A stretch of DNA of 64,000 bases from Flavobacterium pokkalii (GCF_014596575.1 NZ_NASZ01000009.1:1-64000), one strand, 5' to 3'. Counted from the first letter of the stretch, positions 10,273-19,629 are shown. Notes: generated from the sequence alone by a model not told the origin. A program made the numbers and translations.

Positions 10273-10289
10273 AAATAAATAAGTAATTA

Positions 10290-13121
10290 TTATTCCAATT
10301 CTTTCTTCAAAAACTTGGCTGTATAACTTTTTTTAACTTTGGCAACTTCTTCCGGAGTTCCCTGTGCAACGACTGTTCCGCCGCCTTTTCCGCCTTCGGG
10401 ACCAATGTCGATGATATAATCGGCTAGTTTGATCACATCCAGATTGTGTTCGATAATCAAAATAGTATTGCCTTTGTCAACCAGTTTATTGATGACTTCC
10501 ATCAGCACACGAATGTCTTCAAAGTGCAATCCGGTTGTAGGTTCATCAAGGATATAAAAGGTGTTTCCGGTATCTTTTTTAGATAATTCGCCTGCCAGTT
10601 TGATGCGTTGCGCTTCACCACCGGAAAGCGTGGTACTTTGTTGTCCTAAAGTGATGTAACCCAATCCAACGTCCTGAATGGTTTTTATTTTTCGGTAAAT
10701 TTTAGGGATATTTTCGAAAAAAGGAACGGCTTCGTCCACAGTCATTTCTAAAACATCCGAAATTGATTTCCCTTTATAACGAATTTCTAAAGTTTCTCTG
10801 TTAAAGCGTTTTCCCTGACAAGTTTCGCATTCTACATAAACATCCGGTAAAAAATTCATTTCAATCGTTCGAACGCCGGAACCCTGACAGCTTTCGCAAC
10901 GGCCACCGGCTACGTTAAAACTAAAACGTCCGGCTTTGTAACCGCGAATCATGCTTTCCGGAGTTTTGGTAAACAAAGCCCTGATTTCGGTAAAAACTTC
11001 GGTGTAAGTCGCCGGATTGGAACGTGGTGTTCGTCCAATCGGACTTTGGTCAATATCAATCACCTTGTCGATATGTTCTAAACCTTCAATTTTTTTATAA
11101 GGTTGTGGTTTTTTGACGCCATTAAAATAATGGGCATTCAAGATAGGATAGAGTGTTTCGTTAATTAAAGTCGATTTTCCGCTGCCTGAAACACCAGTCA
11201 CACAAATCATTTTTCCTAAAGGAAATTCGACAGAAACATTTTTTAAATTATTTCCTGTTGCTCCGGATAGTTTCATTGTTTTTCCATTGCCTTCCCGACG
11301 TTTTTCAGGAATGTCAAACTTCATTTTTCCGTTGAGATATTGTGCCGTAATGGTATTGGATTTCAGGGTTTCTTTTGGTGTGCCAATGCTGATAATTTCA
11401 CCGCCAAATTTTCCGGCTTTTGGACCAATATCAATGACATAATCGGCGCGCTCAATCATGTCTTTATCGTGTTCCACCACAATCACCGAGTTACCAATAT
11501 CACGCAATTGTTCCAAAGAATGAATCAGTTTTTCGTTGTCCCTTTGGTGCAAACCAATGCTAGGTTCGTCCAAAATATAGAGAACGCCAACGAGTTGCGA
11601 ACCAATTTGGGTTGCTAATCGGATGCGCTGCGCTTCACCACCGGAAAGTGATTTCGAACTTCGGCTTAAAGCCAAATAATCCAAACCTACATTCATCAGG
11701 AAGTCTAGACGATCCTTAATTTCTTTAATTACTTCAGAAGCTATAAGGAGTTGTTTGTCTGATAAATGCGAATTTAAATTATGAAACCATTTGGTCAAAT
11801 CGGAAATATCCATATTGCATAATTCGGCAATATTTTTTTCATCGATTTTAAAAAACAAGGCTTCTTTTTTTAGTCGGGAACCTTCACAAACCGGGCATTT
11901 CAATTCGTCCATAAAATCTTTTGCCCAGCGTTTAATGGTTGAAGAACCGCTCTCATCATGTTGGTTTTTGATAAAATGAGAAATTCCTTCAAAATCAATT
12001 TTGTAATCACGGGCAACTCCTAAATCTTTAGAATTGATGGTGAATTTTTCTTTTCCGCCATTGAGAATCATTTCCATAGCTTCGGCCGGAATATTTTCAA
12101 TAGGATCGGTAATTTTAAAATTGTATTTCTGTCCGATGATTTCCAATTGTTTGAAAATCCAGGAAGATTTGTATTCGCCCAATGGCGTAAAACCACCCGC
12201 TTTGATGGAAAGTTTTGGATTAGGAATTATTTTACCAACATTGATTTCGTTTACCGTTCCCAGTCCGTTACAATGTTCGCAAGCACCTTTTGGGGAGTTG
12301 AACGAAAATAAATTGGGTTCCGGATTTTGATACGAAATTCCGGTGGAAGGACACATTAAATTTCGGCTGAAATAACGCACTTCCTGACTGTCCTGATCGA
12401 GAATCATCAATACATTTTCGCCGTGATGCATGGCAGTATTGATGCTTTCTGACAATCGTTTTTGGTTTTCTTCATTGTCTTCAATCAGCATTCGATCCAC
12501 AACAATTTCGATATCGTGGGTTTTATAACGGTCGAGTTTCATTCCCGGACTGATGTCCAGAATTTCGCCATTCACACGAACTTTTAAGAATCCCTGTTTG
12601 GTAATTTGCTGGAATAATTCACCATAATGACCTTTTCTGGCTCGGATTACCGGAGCGAGAATATTGATGCGTTTGTTTTTAAAATCGGTGACAATTAAAT
12701 CTTTGATTTGTTCGTCAGAATAGGAAACCATTTTCTCGCCGGTGTTGTAACTGTATGCATCGGCGGCACGGGCGTAAAGCAAACGCAGGAAATCGTAAAT
12801 TTCGGTGATGGTTCCCACGGTAGAACGCGGACTTTTAGAAGTAGTTTTTTGCTCAATGGCAATTACAGGTGACAATCCGTCAATTTTATCCACATCCGGA
12901 CGTTCCAGTCCGCCTAAAAACTGACGGGCATAAGCCGAAAAAGTTTCTACATAACGGCGTTGTCCTTCGGCATAAATCGTATCAAATGCTAAGGATGATT
13001 TCCCGGAACCCGAAAGTCCGGTAATAACCACCATCTTTTCACGGGGAATGGAAATGTCAATATTTTTAAGGTTGTGAACTCTGGCACCTAAAACTTCTAT
13101 AGTATTGTCTGTGTCTAACAT
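10290..13121 (-). CDS. uvrA: UvrA, excision-repair ATPase subunit A
   Basis: UvrA finds bulky DNA lesions and loads UvrB. The 943-residue protein has two ABC ATPase modules: Walker [12 protein letters not shown] and [11 protein letters not shown], and signatures [13 protein letters not shown] and [13 protein letters not shown]. The C-terminal zinc module is intact (CESCQGSG ... CETCQG), and so is [10 protein letters not shown]. In the first zinc module CPxC reads CPST, leaving three of four cysteines. I chose the ATG at 13121 ([10 protein letters not shown]); an upstream in-frame ATG at 13184 would add 21 residues encoded by a repeat and unlike UvrA. It is a single gene with its own terminator. 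Confidence 0.95.
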   Translation of the reverse strand: MLDTDNTIEVLGARVHNLKNIDISIPREKMVVITGLSGSGKSSLAFDTIYAEGQRRYVETFSAYARQFLGGLERPDVDKIDGLSPVIAIEQKTTSKSPRSTVGTITEIYDFLRLLYARAADAYSYNTGEKMVSYSDEQIKDLIVTDFKNKRINILAPVIRARKGHYGELFQQITKQGFLKVRVNGEILDISPGMKLDRYKTHDIEIVVDRMLIEDNEENQKRLSESINTAMHHGENVLMILDQDSQEVRYFSRNLMCPSTGISYQNPEPNLFSFNSPKGACEHCNGLGTVNEINVGKIIPNPKLSIKAGGFTPLGEYKSSWIFKQLEIIGQKYNFKITDPIENIPAEAMEMILNGGKEKFTINSKDLGVARDYKIDFEGISHFIKNQHDESGSSTIKRWAKDFMDELKCPVCEGSRLKKEALFFKIDEKNIAELCNMDISDLTKWFHNLNSHLSDKQLLIASEVIKEIKDRLDFLMNVGLDYLALSRSSKSLSGGEAQRIRLATQIGSQLVGVLYILDEPSIGLHQRDNEKLIHSLEQLRDIGNSVIVVEHDKDMIERADYVIDIGPKAGKFGGEIISIGTPKETLKSNTITAQYLNGKMKFDIPEKRREGNGKTMKLSGATGNNLKNVSVEFPLGKMICVTGVSGSGKSTLINETLYPILNAHYFNGVKKPQPYKKIEGLEHIDKVIDIDQSPIGRTPRSNPATYTEVFTEIRALFTKTPESMIRGYKAGRFSFNVAGGRCESCQGSGVRTIEMNFLPDVYVECETCQGKRFNRETLEIRYKGKSISDVLEMTVDEAVPFFENIPKIYRKIKTIQDVGLGYITLGQQSTTLSGGEAQRIKLAGELSKKDTGNTFYILDEPTTGLHFEDIRVLMEVINKLVDKGNTILIIEHNLDVIKLADYIIDIGPEGGKGGGTVVAQGTPEEVAKVKKSYTAKFLKKELE

Positions 13122-13168
13122 ATTTTTTTGCAAATTCCGAATAGTCGGAAGCAAAGTTACTATTTGTT

Positions 13169-13308
13169 TCGCAGAGATTCGCAAAGTTAACGCAGAGTAT
13201 CGAAGAGAATTTATAGTAAAAGAGTGATTTTATTGAGATTCGTAAAGTTAGCTCAGATTTTGAGAAATATTTTGTGTATCTCTGTGTTAACTTTGCGAAT
13301 CTCTGTGA
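13169..13308. repeat. Intergenic repeat: three copies of a 24-30 bp unit, two direct and one inverted
   Basis: The unit GAGATTCGCAAAGTTAACGC occurs at 13169-13197, in a degenerate direct copy at 13235-13264, and inverted at 13279-13308. Outer copies differ at only a few positions and could pair into a long hairpin across the gap between uvrA and the chloride-channel gene. I recall similar CTCTGCG/TTTGCG-type sequences from intergenic regions of Flavobacteriaceae, but could not search for them. Confidence 0.75.
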
Positions 13309-13312
13309 AATG

Positions 13313-15097
13313 TTACTCTATCGTCATCGATTTTAATTTGGCTCGATACGCTTCCAGTGCAGCCGCTTTTGAAATAAAACCAAAATACTTTTCGTCTTTA
13401 ATAACCGGTAAAAATGTTGCTTTGGTTTTTTCAAATTTGTCCATCACGGTTTCCATACTGTTAAAAGGATAAATCACATCAACCGGAGGAATCATAATAT
13501 CTTTGATAAGCGTATATTTTACGCGGTATTTGTTGAAAATAATTTCGCGAATATTATTAAAGTTCACAATTCCAAGTAAATGACTTTCTTTGTCCACAAC
13601 AGCAAAATAGGTTTGATTAGAATGCGAAATTAAATCCACTAATTTTTCCAAATTTTCTTCAGGAGAAACGGTCAGGAAATCGGTTTGAATAATCGAATTG
13701 GTATTTAAAGTCGAAAGTACATTATGGTCTTTGTTGCTGGTAAAAGCATGTCCTTTTTTAACTAATTCTTTAACGTCCATCGAGTGTTTTTCAAAACGTT
13801 TGGAAATCGCAAAACTAATTGAAGCAACAATCATTAACGGAAGCATCAGACTGTAACCGCCCGTAATTTCGGCAATAAGGAAAATGGCGGTAAGTGGCGC
13901 GTGGAATAAGCCGCTTAGGATTCCGGCCATTCCCACCATCGTGAAATTACTCACCGGTAAATGAGTCAGTCCGGTAAGATTAAGTACTTTTGAAAACACA
14001 AAACCTACATAAGAACCCACAAAAAGAGACGGCGCAAAATTTCCTCCGTTTCCTCCAGAACCTAGCGTAATTGCTGTGGCGAAAACCTTCATAAGCATCG
14101 TAGCGGCAACAAAAGCGAGTAATACCCAGCTGTTGTCTTTAAAACTTTCGAAAAGGGTGTTTTCTAAAATTTCTTCCGGATGACTCTCGGCCAGGATTTT
14201 AATGCTTTCGTAACCTTCCCCGAAAAGTGTTGGGAAAACAAAAACTAAAACGGCTAAAAGAAGGGCTCCAAAAAAAGCTTTTTTGAAAGGATTCATTCTC
14301 AAATGCGAGAAAAAATGTTCGGTTTTTTGGAAATTTCGTGTAAAATAAACAGAAGTAAGTCCGGTTAAAATTCCCAGTATCACATAAAAAGGAATTTTAT
14401 GATAGTCAAAATCCTGTTGTTGTTTAAAATTTAATAAAACGGTTTCGTCCAAAATAATTTCGGATACTAAAGCTCCTGTAGCCGCAGCAATCATAATAGG
14501 AGTGAAGGCCGAAATACTCACATCGACCAAAAGGAATTCGATGGCAAAAAGAACTCCGGCAATGGGTGCGTTAAAAGCCGCAGCAATACCTGCAGCCACA
14601 CCGCAACCAATTAACAAGGTTCGGTCTTTGTAACTCAGTTTGTAATTTTGACCAAAATTAGAACCAAAAGCCGCTCCGGTAACCACAATCGGGCTTTCTA
14701 ATCCGGCAGAACCTCCTAAACCTACGGTTAAGGAACTGGTCATAATATGCGCATACATTTGTTTTCGGGGAATGATACTCGCTTTTTTGGCAACGGAATA
14801 TAAAATTTGAGGCGTTCCTTTTTCGATAGAGCCACCTAAGAGTCTTTTGACAACCAAAACCGTTAGCAACAACCCGGCAATGGGTAATATACTGTTGATA
14901 AAACTAAGTTTTAAAATACTGTTGACATAAGTAGCAAAAATATAAACCCAGTGTGCGAAAGTCTTTAATACAATTACTGCACAGGCCGAAGAAATTCCAA
15001 CTAATACGCTGGAAAGAAAGATAAATTGTTTTTCGGTTAAGATAGATTGTGCCCAATCAATGATAATTTCTAATTTAGAAAGATATTTTTTGAACAT
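13313..15097 (-). CDS. CLC-family chloride channel/antiporter with C-terminal CBS pair
   Basis: The 594-residue protein is a polytopic CLC family member. It shows GSAGLESPIVVTGAAFGS (equivalent of the GxEGP gate loop, glutamate kept) and GSGGNGGNFAPSLFVGS (the GGxxGxFxP selectivity motif). Residues 455-590 hold two CBS domains, which bind adenine nucleotides and tune transport in this family. It lies next to the intergenic repeat and its stop is only a few bases from it. It probably exchanges chloride for protons across the inner membrane; channel versus antiporter cannot be decided by eye. Confidence 0.9.
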   Translation of the reverse strand: MFKKYLSKLEIIIDWAQSILTEKQFIFLSSVLVGISSACAVIVLKTFAHWVYIFATYVNSILKLSFINSILPIAGLLLTVLVVKRLLGGSIEKGTPQILYSVAKKASIIPRKQMYAHIMTSSLTVGLGGSAGLESPIVVTGAAFGSNFGQNYKLSYKDRTLLIGCGVAAGIAAAFNAPIAGVLFAIEFLLVDVSISAFTPIMIAAATGALVSEIILDETVLLNFKQQQDFDYHKIPFYVILGILTGLTSVYFTRNFQKTEHFFSHLRMNPFKKAFFGALLLAVLVFVFPTLFGEGYESIKILAESHPEEILENTLFESFKDNSWVLLAFVAATMLMKVFATAITLGSGGNGGNFAPSLFVGSYVGFVFSKVLNLTGLTHLPVSNFTMVGMAGILSGLFHAPLTAIFLIAEITGGYSLMLPLMIVASISFAISKRFEKHSMDVKELVKKGHAFTSNKDHNVLSTLNTNSIIQTDFLTVSPEENLEKLVDLISHSNQTYFAVVDKESHLLGIVNFNNIREIIFNKYRVKYTLIKDIMIPPVDVIYPFNSMETVMDKFEKTKATFLPVIKDEKYFGFISKAAALEAYRAKLKSMTIE

Positions 15098-15139
15098 TGA
15101 TGCTTAGTTTTTTTTGAGTGAACAAATTTACTACATATT

Positions 15140-15826
15140 TTAAGGACGACCTATATTTTTTATGGCTTCTTTTTTACTTAATGGCTTCAAATTGCTTTTT
15201 GAAACAAAATCAAATACGGCTTCGGGATTGGTTTTAGCATATTCCCGTAATGCCCAGCCGAGTGCTTTTTGAATAAAAAATTCCTTCGAATTTTGATGTT
15301 GGACACCAATGGATTGTAGCAATTCAAAATCGGTTTTTTCTTTGTAACCCAATTGGAACAGAATAGCACTTCTGTTGAGCCACATGTTTTCGGAATTTGA
15401 AAATTTAAGGATTACTTTCGGAATCATTTCGGGAAATTCTATGAGATATTGTCCTAAAATGTATTTCGAAATCGTATCTACGCTGTCCCACCAGGAATGG
15501 GTAATAATTAAATTTTCAATGAGTTGAATGTCTTCTTTTTTGTATTTTCCTTTGAGTTCTTTTGTTAGCATTTCAATCGCGCAATAGTGTAATTCTCTGG
15601 GCTCTTTGGTATACAATTCTAAAGCGATGGTTCTGGCGTTTTTTGAAACTTCCGTTTTGTTTGCTTTCCAAATTTCCTGAAACTTTAGTCTTCTTTCGGT
15701 GGTTTTGATGCCGTAAAAAACAAAATGATTTTTCATGTATTTGGCCATCGGAAAGGCATTTTCGGGATTGGCTTTTTGCTGAAATGCTATTTCTAATTGA
15801 GCTATAAAGGTCATTTTAAAATTCAT
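15140..15826 (-). CDS. DNA alkylation repair protein (AlkD-like HEAT-repeat)
   Basis: This 228-residue all-helical protein matches the DNA alkylation repair family (HEAT-like repeats). The conserved HSWWDSVDTISKY segment fits the WWDxVD signature that holds the catalytic aspartate in AlkD. AlkD-type glycosylases remove cationic bases such as 3- and 7-alkylpurines. The first ATG overlaps the upstream gene by 11 bases; a second ATG four codons on (15814) would remove the overlap and begins MTFIAQLEIAF, a good alternative. It is the second gene of a pair with the ACP phosphodiesterase-like gene. Confidence 0.8.
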   Translation of the reverse strand: MNFKMTFIAQLEIAFQQKANPENAFPMAKYMKNHFVFYGIKTTERRLKFQEIWKANKTEVSKNARTIALELYTKEPRELHYCAIEMLTKELKGKYKKEDIQLIENLIITHSWWDSVDTISKYILGQYLIEFPEMIPKVILKFSNSENMWLNRSAILFQLGYKEKTDFELLQSIGVQHQNSKEFFIQKALGWALREYAKTNPEAVFDFVSKSNLKPLSKKEAIKNIGRP

Positions 15827-16400
15827 TTAGTTTTTGAGAACAATAATTTCGGATATCTTCAAAGAAGAGTGTAAATTCATTTTCAAATTCGTCGTAAAAA
15901 GCTAGCAATTCTTCTGAAGCAAAACGCATATTGGAGTTATTTTGGGTTCGTCGATCCATTTGCGTCAAAATTTGGTGAATGCCTTCGATGGTTTGATAGC
16001 TCGAAAGCCAGTTTTGTTTTTCCATGTATGGAAGGATATTTTTAGTTTTTTCGCTTAAAACGGCATGATTTTGATGCAACGACTGGTAAAATTCGGATAC
16101 AAAATCCTCTAAATTTTCTTCAGAGTACTTTTCCCAGTTTTTGGCTAAAAAATGATCGTAATAAATATCGACAATCACACCGGCATAATGATGGTAACGT
16201 TCGTGAAGCCTTTTGGTACTTTGCCTGAAAAGCGGATGCTCATCAGTAAAAGTATCGATAGCCCGATGTAGCAAAATTCCTTTTTGAATGGCTTCCGGAT
16301 ATTTTTCAAATTGTTTTCCCCGAATACCATCAGCCATGAAATTGCCAATTTTTATATATTCGTTGTTTCCGGAAAGATAGATGTGTGCTAAGAAATTCAT
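15816..16400 (-). CDS. ACP phosphodiesterase-like protein (AcpH/DUF479 family)
   Basis: The 194-residue protein begins MNFLAHIYLSG and continues GNFMADGIRGK and GILLHRAIDTFTDEHP, with histidines and aspartates set as in the AcpH family (HD-type metal site). AcpH removes the 4'-phosphopantetheine arm from acyl carrier protein. It is the first gene of a two-gene unit overlapping the alkylation repair gene, and it diverges from glmM. The substrate in Bacteroidota has not, to my knowledge, been shown directly, so the specific reaction is inferred. Confidence 0.8.
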   Translation of the reverse strand: MNFLAHIYLSGNNEYIKIGNFMADGIRGKQFEKYPEAIQKGILLHRAIDTFTDEHPLFRQSTKRLHERYHHYAGVIVDIYYDHFLAKNWEKYSEENLEDFVSEFYQSLHQNHAVLSEKTKNILPYMEKQNWLSSYQTIEGIHQILTQMDRRTQNNSNMRFASEELLAFYDEFENEFTLFFEDIRNYCSQKLNEF

Positions 16401-16422
16401 TCGTCTAAAATATGAAATCTAA

Positions 16423-16455
16423 TTGACTTTTGTTAGCTGTCAATTGTTATATTTG
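16423..16455 (+). promoter_or_regulatory. Probable glmM promoter (Bacteroidota type)
   Basis: A TTG at 16423-16425 and TATATTTG at 16448-16455 match the Bacteroidota -33/-7 pattern with a 22-base spacer, slightly longer than usual. A start about 45 bases upstream of the glmM ATG would result. Confidence 0.45.
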
Positions 16456-16501
16456 TTCCCAATATTCTTTAAATAACCAAATAAATTAAATAGAAACAAG
16501 A

Positions 16502-17896
16502 ATGACATTAATAAAATCAATATCAGGAATTAGAGGAACCATTGGCGGAAAAGTAGGCGATAATCTTACTCCGGTTGATGCGGTAAAATTTGCTTCGGCT
16601 TACGGAACCTGGCTGAAAAATACAAAAGGGCAGGATGCTAAAAATTTAAAAGTAGTAGTAGGTCGTGACGCCCGAATTTCGGGACCAATGATTCATAATT
16701 TGGTAGTAAATACCCTTGTTGGTTTAGGAATTGATGTCATTGATTTAGGACTTTCGACAACGCCTACGGTTGAAGTAGCAGTGCCGTTAGAAAGCGCTGA
16801 TGGCGGAATTATTTTGACAGCTTCGCATAATCCCAAACAATGGAATGCTTTGAAATTGCTAAATGATAAAGGAGAGTTTTTAAACGGAGTGGAAGGCGAA
16901 AAAATTCTGGCTATTGCTGAGGCAGAAGCTTTTGAATTTTCGGATGTGGATAATTTAGGAGAAGTGATTGAAAATGATGCTTATATGGATATTCATATCG
17001 ACGAAGTGTTGAATTTGTCTTTGGTGGATGTTGAGGCGGTTAAAGCGGCTAAATTTAAAGTTGTGGTTGATGGTGTGAATTCTTCCGGAGGGGTAATTAT
17101 TCCTAAGTTGTTAGAAGTAATGGGCGTGGAAGTTGTAAAATTATATTGCGAACCAAATGGACATTTCCCTCACAATCCGGAACCGTTGAAAGAACATTTG
17201 ACAGATATCTGCGAGTTGGTAGTTGAAGAAAAAGCCGATTTTGGTATCGTGGTCGATCCGGATGTAGATCGTTTGGCTTTTATAAGTGACGACGGAGAAA
17301 TGTTTGGTGAAGAATACACTTTGGTTGCTGTGGCCGATTATGTATTGAGTAAAACGCCTGGAAATGCGGTTTCTAATATGTCTTCTTCCCGTGCTTTGCG
17401 CGATGTGACTTTAGCTCATTGCGGAAGTTACGAAGCCAGTGCAGTAGGTGAGGTGAATGTGGTGGAATTGATGAAGAAAAACAATGCCGTTATTGGTGGC
17501 GAAGGAAACGGAGGAATCATTTATCCGGAATCCCATTATGGTCGTGACAGTTTGGTTGGAGTGGCTTTGTTTTTGACGCATTTAGCCAATAAAAAAATGA
17601 GTGTTTCGGCTTTGCGTGCTTCTTATCCGGAGTATTATATGAGCAAAAATAAAATTGAATTAACGCCTCAAATTGACGTGGATGCGATTTTGATAGCCAT
17701 GACAGAGAAATACAAAAACGAAGATATTACTACTATCGACGGTGTTAAAATTGATTTTGCTAACGAATGGGTACATTTAAGAAAATCGAATACCGAACCA
17801 ATTATTCGTATTTATACCGAAGCGCCTTTGCAATCACAGGCTGATGCTTTGGCCTTACGCATTATTGATGAAATCAAAGCAATCGCAGGAATTTAA
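16502..17896 (+). CDS. glmM: Phosphoglucosamine mutase
   Basis: GlmM turns glucosamine 6-phosphate into glucosamine 1-phosphate for peptidoglycan and lipopolysaccharide precursors. The 464-residue protein has the phosphoserine loop TASHNPKQWN (Ser108), the magnesium loop DPDVDRLAF, the sugar-binding GEGNGG loop and the C-terminal phosphate-binding RKSNTEP. The MTLIKSISGIRGTIGG start is typical of the Bacteroidota enzyme. Phosphomannomutase activity is a possible alternative within the same superfamily. It is a single gene with its own promoter-like site and terminator. Confidence 0.9.
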   Translation: MTLIKSISGIRGTIGGKVGDNLTPVDAVKFASAYGTWLKNTKGQDAKNLKVVVGRDARISGPMIHNLVVNTLVGLGIDVIDLGLSTTPTVEVAVPLESADGGIILTASHNPKQWNALKLLNDKGEFLNGVEGEKILAIAEAEAFEFSDVDNLGEVIENDAYMDIHIDEVLNLSLVDVEAVKAAKFKVVVDGVNSSGGVIIPKLLEVMGVEVVKLYCEPNGHFPHNPEPLKEHLTDICELVVEEKADFGIVVDPDVDRLAFISDDGEMFGEEYTLVAVADYVLSKTPGNAVSNMSSSRALRDVTLAHCGSYEASAVGEVNVVELMKKNNAVIGGEGNGGIIYPESHYGRDSLVGVALFLTHLANKKMSVSALRASYPEYYMSKNKIELTPQIDVDAILIAMTEKYKNEDITTIDGVKIDFANEWVHLRKSNTEPIIRIYTEAPLQSQADALALRIIDEIKAIAGI

Positions 17897-17916
17897 TTGC
17901 TGTTTTTATAAAGAAG

Positions 17917-17953
17917 AATCCCTTTCAAATTTGATTTTGAAAGGGATTTTTTA
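17917..17953 (+). terminator. Terminator of glmM
   Basis: AATCCCTTTCAAA and TTTGAAAGGGATT pair around a short loop and are followed by T residues. It lies about 20 bases after the glmM stop codon, and just past the end of the small minus-strand gene, which it may also serve. Confidence 0.85.
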
Positions 17954-17955
17954 AT

Positions 17956-18111
17956 TTATTTTGAATCCATTTTTTTAATAATTTCTCTAAGCAAGTCATT
18001 GTGTTCTTCTCTTAAACGGATGAATTTGTTAACCCAGGTATAGATCAAATAAAAGATTCCAAATAAAATCGCTATGTAGATTATCACAAAAAAGAAAGGA
18101 AATAACATCAT
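17956..18111 (-). CDS. Small single-span membrane protein, 51 residues
   Basis: An ATGATG start at 18111 opens a 51-codon frame ending in TAA. It encodes a hydrophobic N-terminal helix (LFPFFFVIIYIAILFGIFYL) followed by a charged amphipathic tail (RLREEHNDLLREIIKKM). The architecture, one membrane span plus a short coiled cytoplasmic tail, and the clean placement between the glmM terminator and the DoxX gene suggest a real gene. I recall similar short proteins in flavobacteria but can assign no function. Confidence 0.65.
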   Translation of the reverse strand: MMLFPFFFVIIYIAILFGIFYLIYTWVNKFIRLREEHNDLLREIIKKMDSK

Positions 18112-18189
18112 GTTGTAAAAGGTTTTAGGTTAATAGTATTTGATTTTGAAAAATTCTTTCAGAAATTTATTTAGATAGGGCTTTTATAT

Positions 18190-18588
18190 TTAATCCCATT
18201 GATTAGAGGAAGAAACCGCTAATTTTCCGCCTCCGGTAAAAAATAAAGTTATAGCCCCGGAAATGTATAAACCTAATAATTCTAATTGCCAACCGCCGGC
18301 TTCATTAAGAGAAAAAATTTGATTGCTATGTACTAAAAACAGGGCAAATAATGCACCTGAAATATAAACTACCGAAGATAATCTGGTTCTAAAACCAGCA
18401 ATAATCAATAAAGGAGCGATAATTTCAGTAAAATAAACGCCATAAGATAGTAGGGAAGGTAATCCTTTTTCTTCCAGCATTCCTGCAATGAATGACGTTT
18501 TTCCAATTTTAGCAATTCCGTGTAATAACATTAATCCTCCCACAGCGATTCGAAGGATGAGTAAACCTAAATCAGTGTTTTTGTTCAT
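18190..18588 (-). CDS. DoxX-family membrane protein
   Basis: The 132-residue protein has four membrane helices and the family pattern LILRIAVGGLMLLHGIAKIG near the N-terminus with GFRTRLSSVVYISGALFAL later. DoxX proteins are small quinone-linked or oxidoreductase-associated membrane proteins whose role is often unclear. It is a single gene. Beyond it begins the repeat-rich islet. Confidence 0.8.
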   Translation of the reverse strand: MNKNTDLGLLILRIAVGGLMLLHGIAKIGKTSFIAGMLEEKGLPSLLSYGVYFTEIIAPLLIIAGFRTRLSSVVYISGALFALFLVHSNQIFSLNEAGGWQLELLGLYISGAITLFFTGGGKLAVSSSNQWD

Positions 18589-18727
18589 AATTTTATTTTT
18601 TAATAGTTTGAACTAAAATACTGCTATTTTATTTAAAATAAGATTTTATTGTAAAATTTAGTTTGGATTTTGTCAAATCATCTTTATTTATTCCGCTAAT
18701 CTGTTTTCTAATTCCCCACAGGAATTA

Positions 18728-18797
18728 GTGCAAGTGTCCCGCTTGTATCCAAATTGATATTAAATTTTTTGTTACGGGCACGAGCGGGACGCTTGAG
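18728..18797. repeat. Imperfect REP-like inverted pair
   Basis: GTGCAAGTGTCCCGCTTGTA at 18728-18747 is a worn copy of the islet repeat, and 18774-18797 (CGGGCACGAGCGGGACGCTTGAG) is its inverted partner. Together they can form a stem with a loop of about 25 bases. They are the outermost copies on the left side of the transposase remnant. Confidence 0.65.
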
Positions 18798-18849
18798 TGA
18801 GCAGTGATGTTTTTTAAATGTAAAGCCATTAAAATTAGTGCTTTTCTGT

Positions 18850-18877
18850 CGCTAGCGCGAGCGTCCCGCTCGTGCCC
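18850..18877. repeat. REP-like palindromic repeat, left copy
   Basis: The 28-base unit starts CGCTAGCGCGAGCG and ends CTCGTGCCC. It differs from the right-hand copy at 19512 by one base (CCC versus CTC). The unit contains internal dyad symmetry (GAGCG...CGCTC) and so can form a hairpin. It lies just after the stop codon of the transposase frame. Confidence 0.8.
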
Positions 18878-18882
18878 ATCCT

Positions 18883-19430
18883 CTAATTCCTGTCAATTTC
18901 CAAAATAGTTTGGTCATTATTACCATAATTTCTAGCACTACTATATTTCCAATCTATAGGGTCGGTTACAAATCCTGTTTCCACAGGATTATTGTGAATA
19001 TATTCTAACTTTTGCTCAAATACTTTCAATGACCAAATCTCAATTGGTTGATTATTTTGTTGCCAAAACTGTCTATTGGTAACATTACTATTCTTTTTTC
19101 CGGCTCTCTCAAACATCCAAAGCATCCATTCTTTTCTACTTTCTTGCGGATTATCTTCTATGAGTTTGAGCATTTTTTTTGAGGTAAATCCTTTAAAATC
19201 TCTTATCAATCCCGAAGGATCATTTAATGCGGAACGAAATATTAAATGTACATGGCTCGGCATGATGCAATAACCATAGAGCTCCATTCCTTTATTCTTT
19301 CTGCAAAAATCTAACGACTCTATTATAACCAAAAATAATCATCTCTGGTAAACACATCTATCCAGTTTACGGTTGCAAAACTTATGAAATAAGCTCCTGA
19401 TTTTTCTCCAAATTTATATTTTCGGCTCAT
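18883..19430 (-). pseudogene. REP-associated tyrosine transposase (Y1/IS200-like), frameshifted
   Basis: The gene would begin at ATG 19430 (MSRKYKFGEKSGAYFISFAT) and reads on to DVFTRDDYF. It then meets TAA around 19325, while the rest of the protein (SLDFCRKNKGMELYGYCIMP and onward, about 148 residues) continues in another frame. A one-base loss near 19329-19337, in or beside a run of five T, would explain this. The downstream part has the HUH motif HVHLI and a tyrosine in the helix FEQKLEYIHNNPVETG. This fits the single-tyrosine nuclease of REP-linked transposases. The frame after the break could only start at a TTG, so I call it inactive unless the shift is a sequencing error. Confidence 0.75.
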
Positions 19431-19511
19431 TGTTTTTTTTAATAGATAAAAATAACTTGTTCAACTTTGTGGACACGAGGATGCACAGCCATTAAAATTA
19501 ATGCTTTTTTT

Positions 19512-19539
19512 CGCTAGCGCGAGCGTCTCGCTCGTGCCC
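19512..19539. repeat. REP palindrome, arm 1 of a perfect inverted pair
   Basis: This 28-base unit (CGCTAGCGCGAGCG...CTCGTGCCC) is the exact reverse complement of 19569-19596. The two arms are 29 bases apart, so a long cruciform or mRNA hairpin is possible. The arrangement is like a bacterial interspersed mosaic element. Confidence 0.85.
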
Positions 19540-19568
19540 AATGCTAAAATAAGTTTATATATTGTTAC

Positions 19569-19596
19569 GGGCACGAGCGAGACGCTCGCGCTAGCG
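19569..19596. repeat. REP palindrome, arm 2 of a perfect inverted pair
   Basis: Exact reverse complement of 19512-19539. A further partial copy (CGCTCGCGGTAGC) follows at 19611-19623, ending seven bases before the stop codon of the 437-residue gene on the minus strand. The cluster therefore forms the 3' end of that operon's transcript and may end or protect it. No separate terminator is visible there. Confidence 0.85.
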
Positions 19597-19629
19597 AACT
19601 TTAAGAAAAACGCTCGCGGTAGCTTGGAC

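Larger units (their letters stand above)
18823..19540. mobile_element. REP/RAYT-type element: transposase remnant between 54-bp direct repeats ending in REP palindromes
   Basis: A 53-54 bp sequence starting AGCCATTAAAATTA and ending in a GC-rich palindrome occurs at 18824-18877 and again, same orientation, at 19487-19539. Between them lies a Y1-transposase frame. The palindromes match the idea of REP sequences mobilised in trans by REP-associated tyrosine transposases. The GC-rich repeat stands out sharply in AT-rich DNA. Confidence 0.7.

Noticed and set aside
13122..13184. 21-residue N-terminal extension of uvrA
   Set aside because: It is encoded partly by the intergenic repeat and has no likeness to UvrA; ATG 13121 matches the family start.
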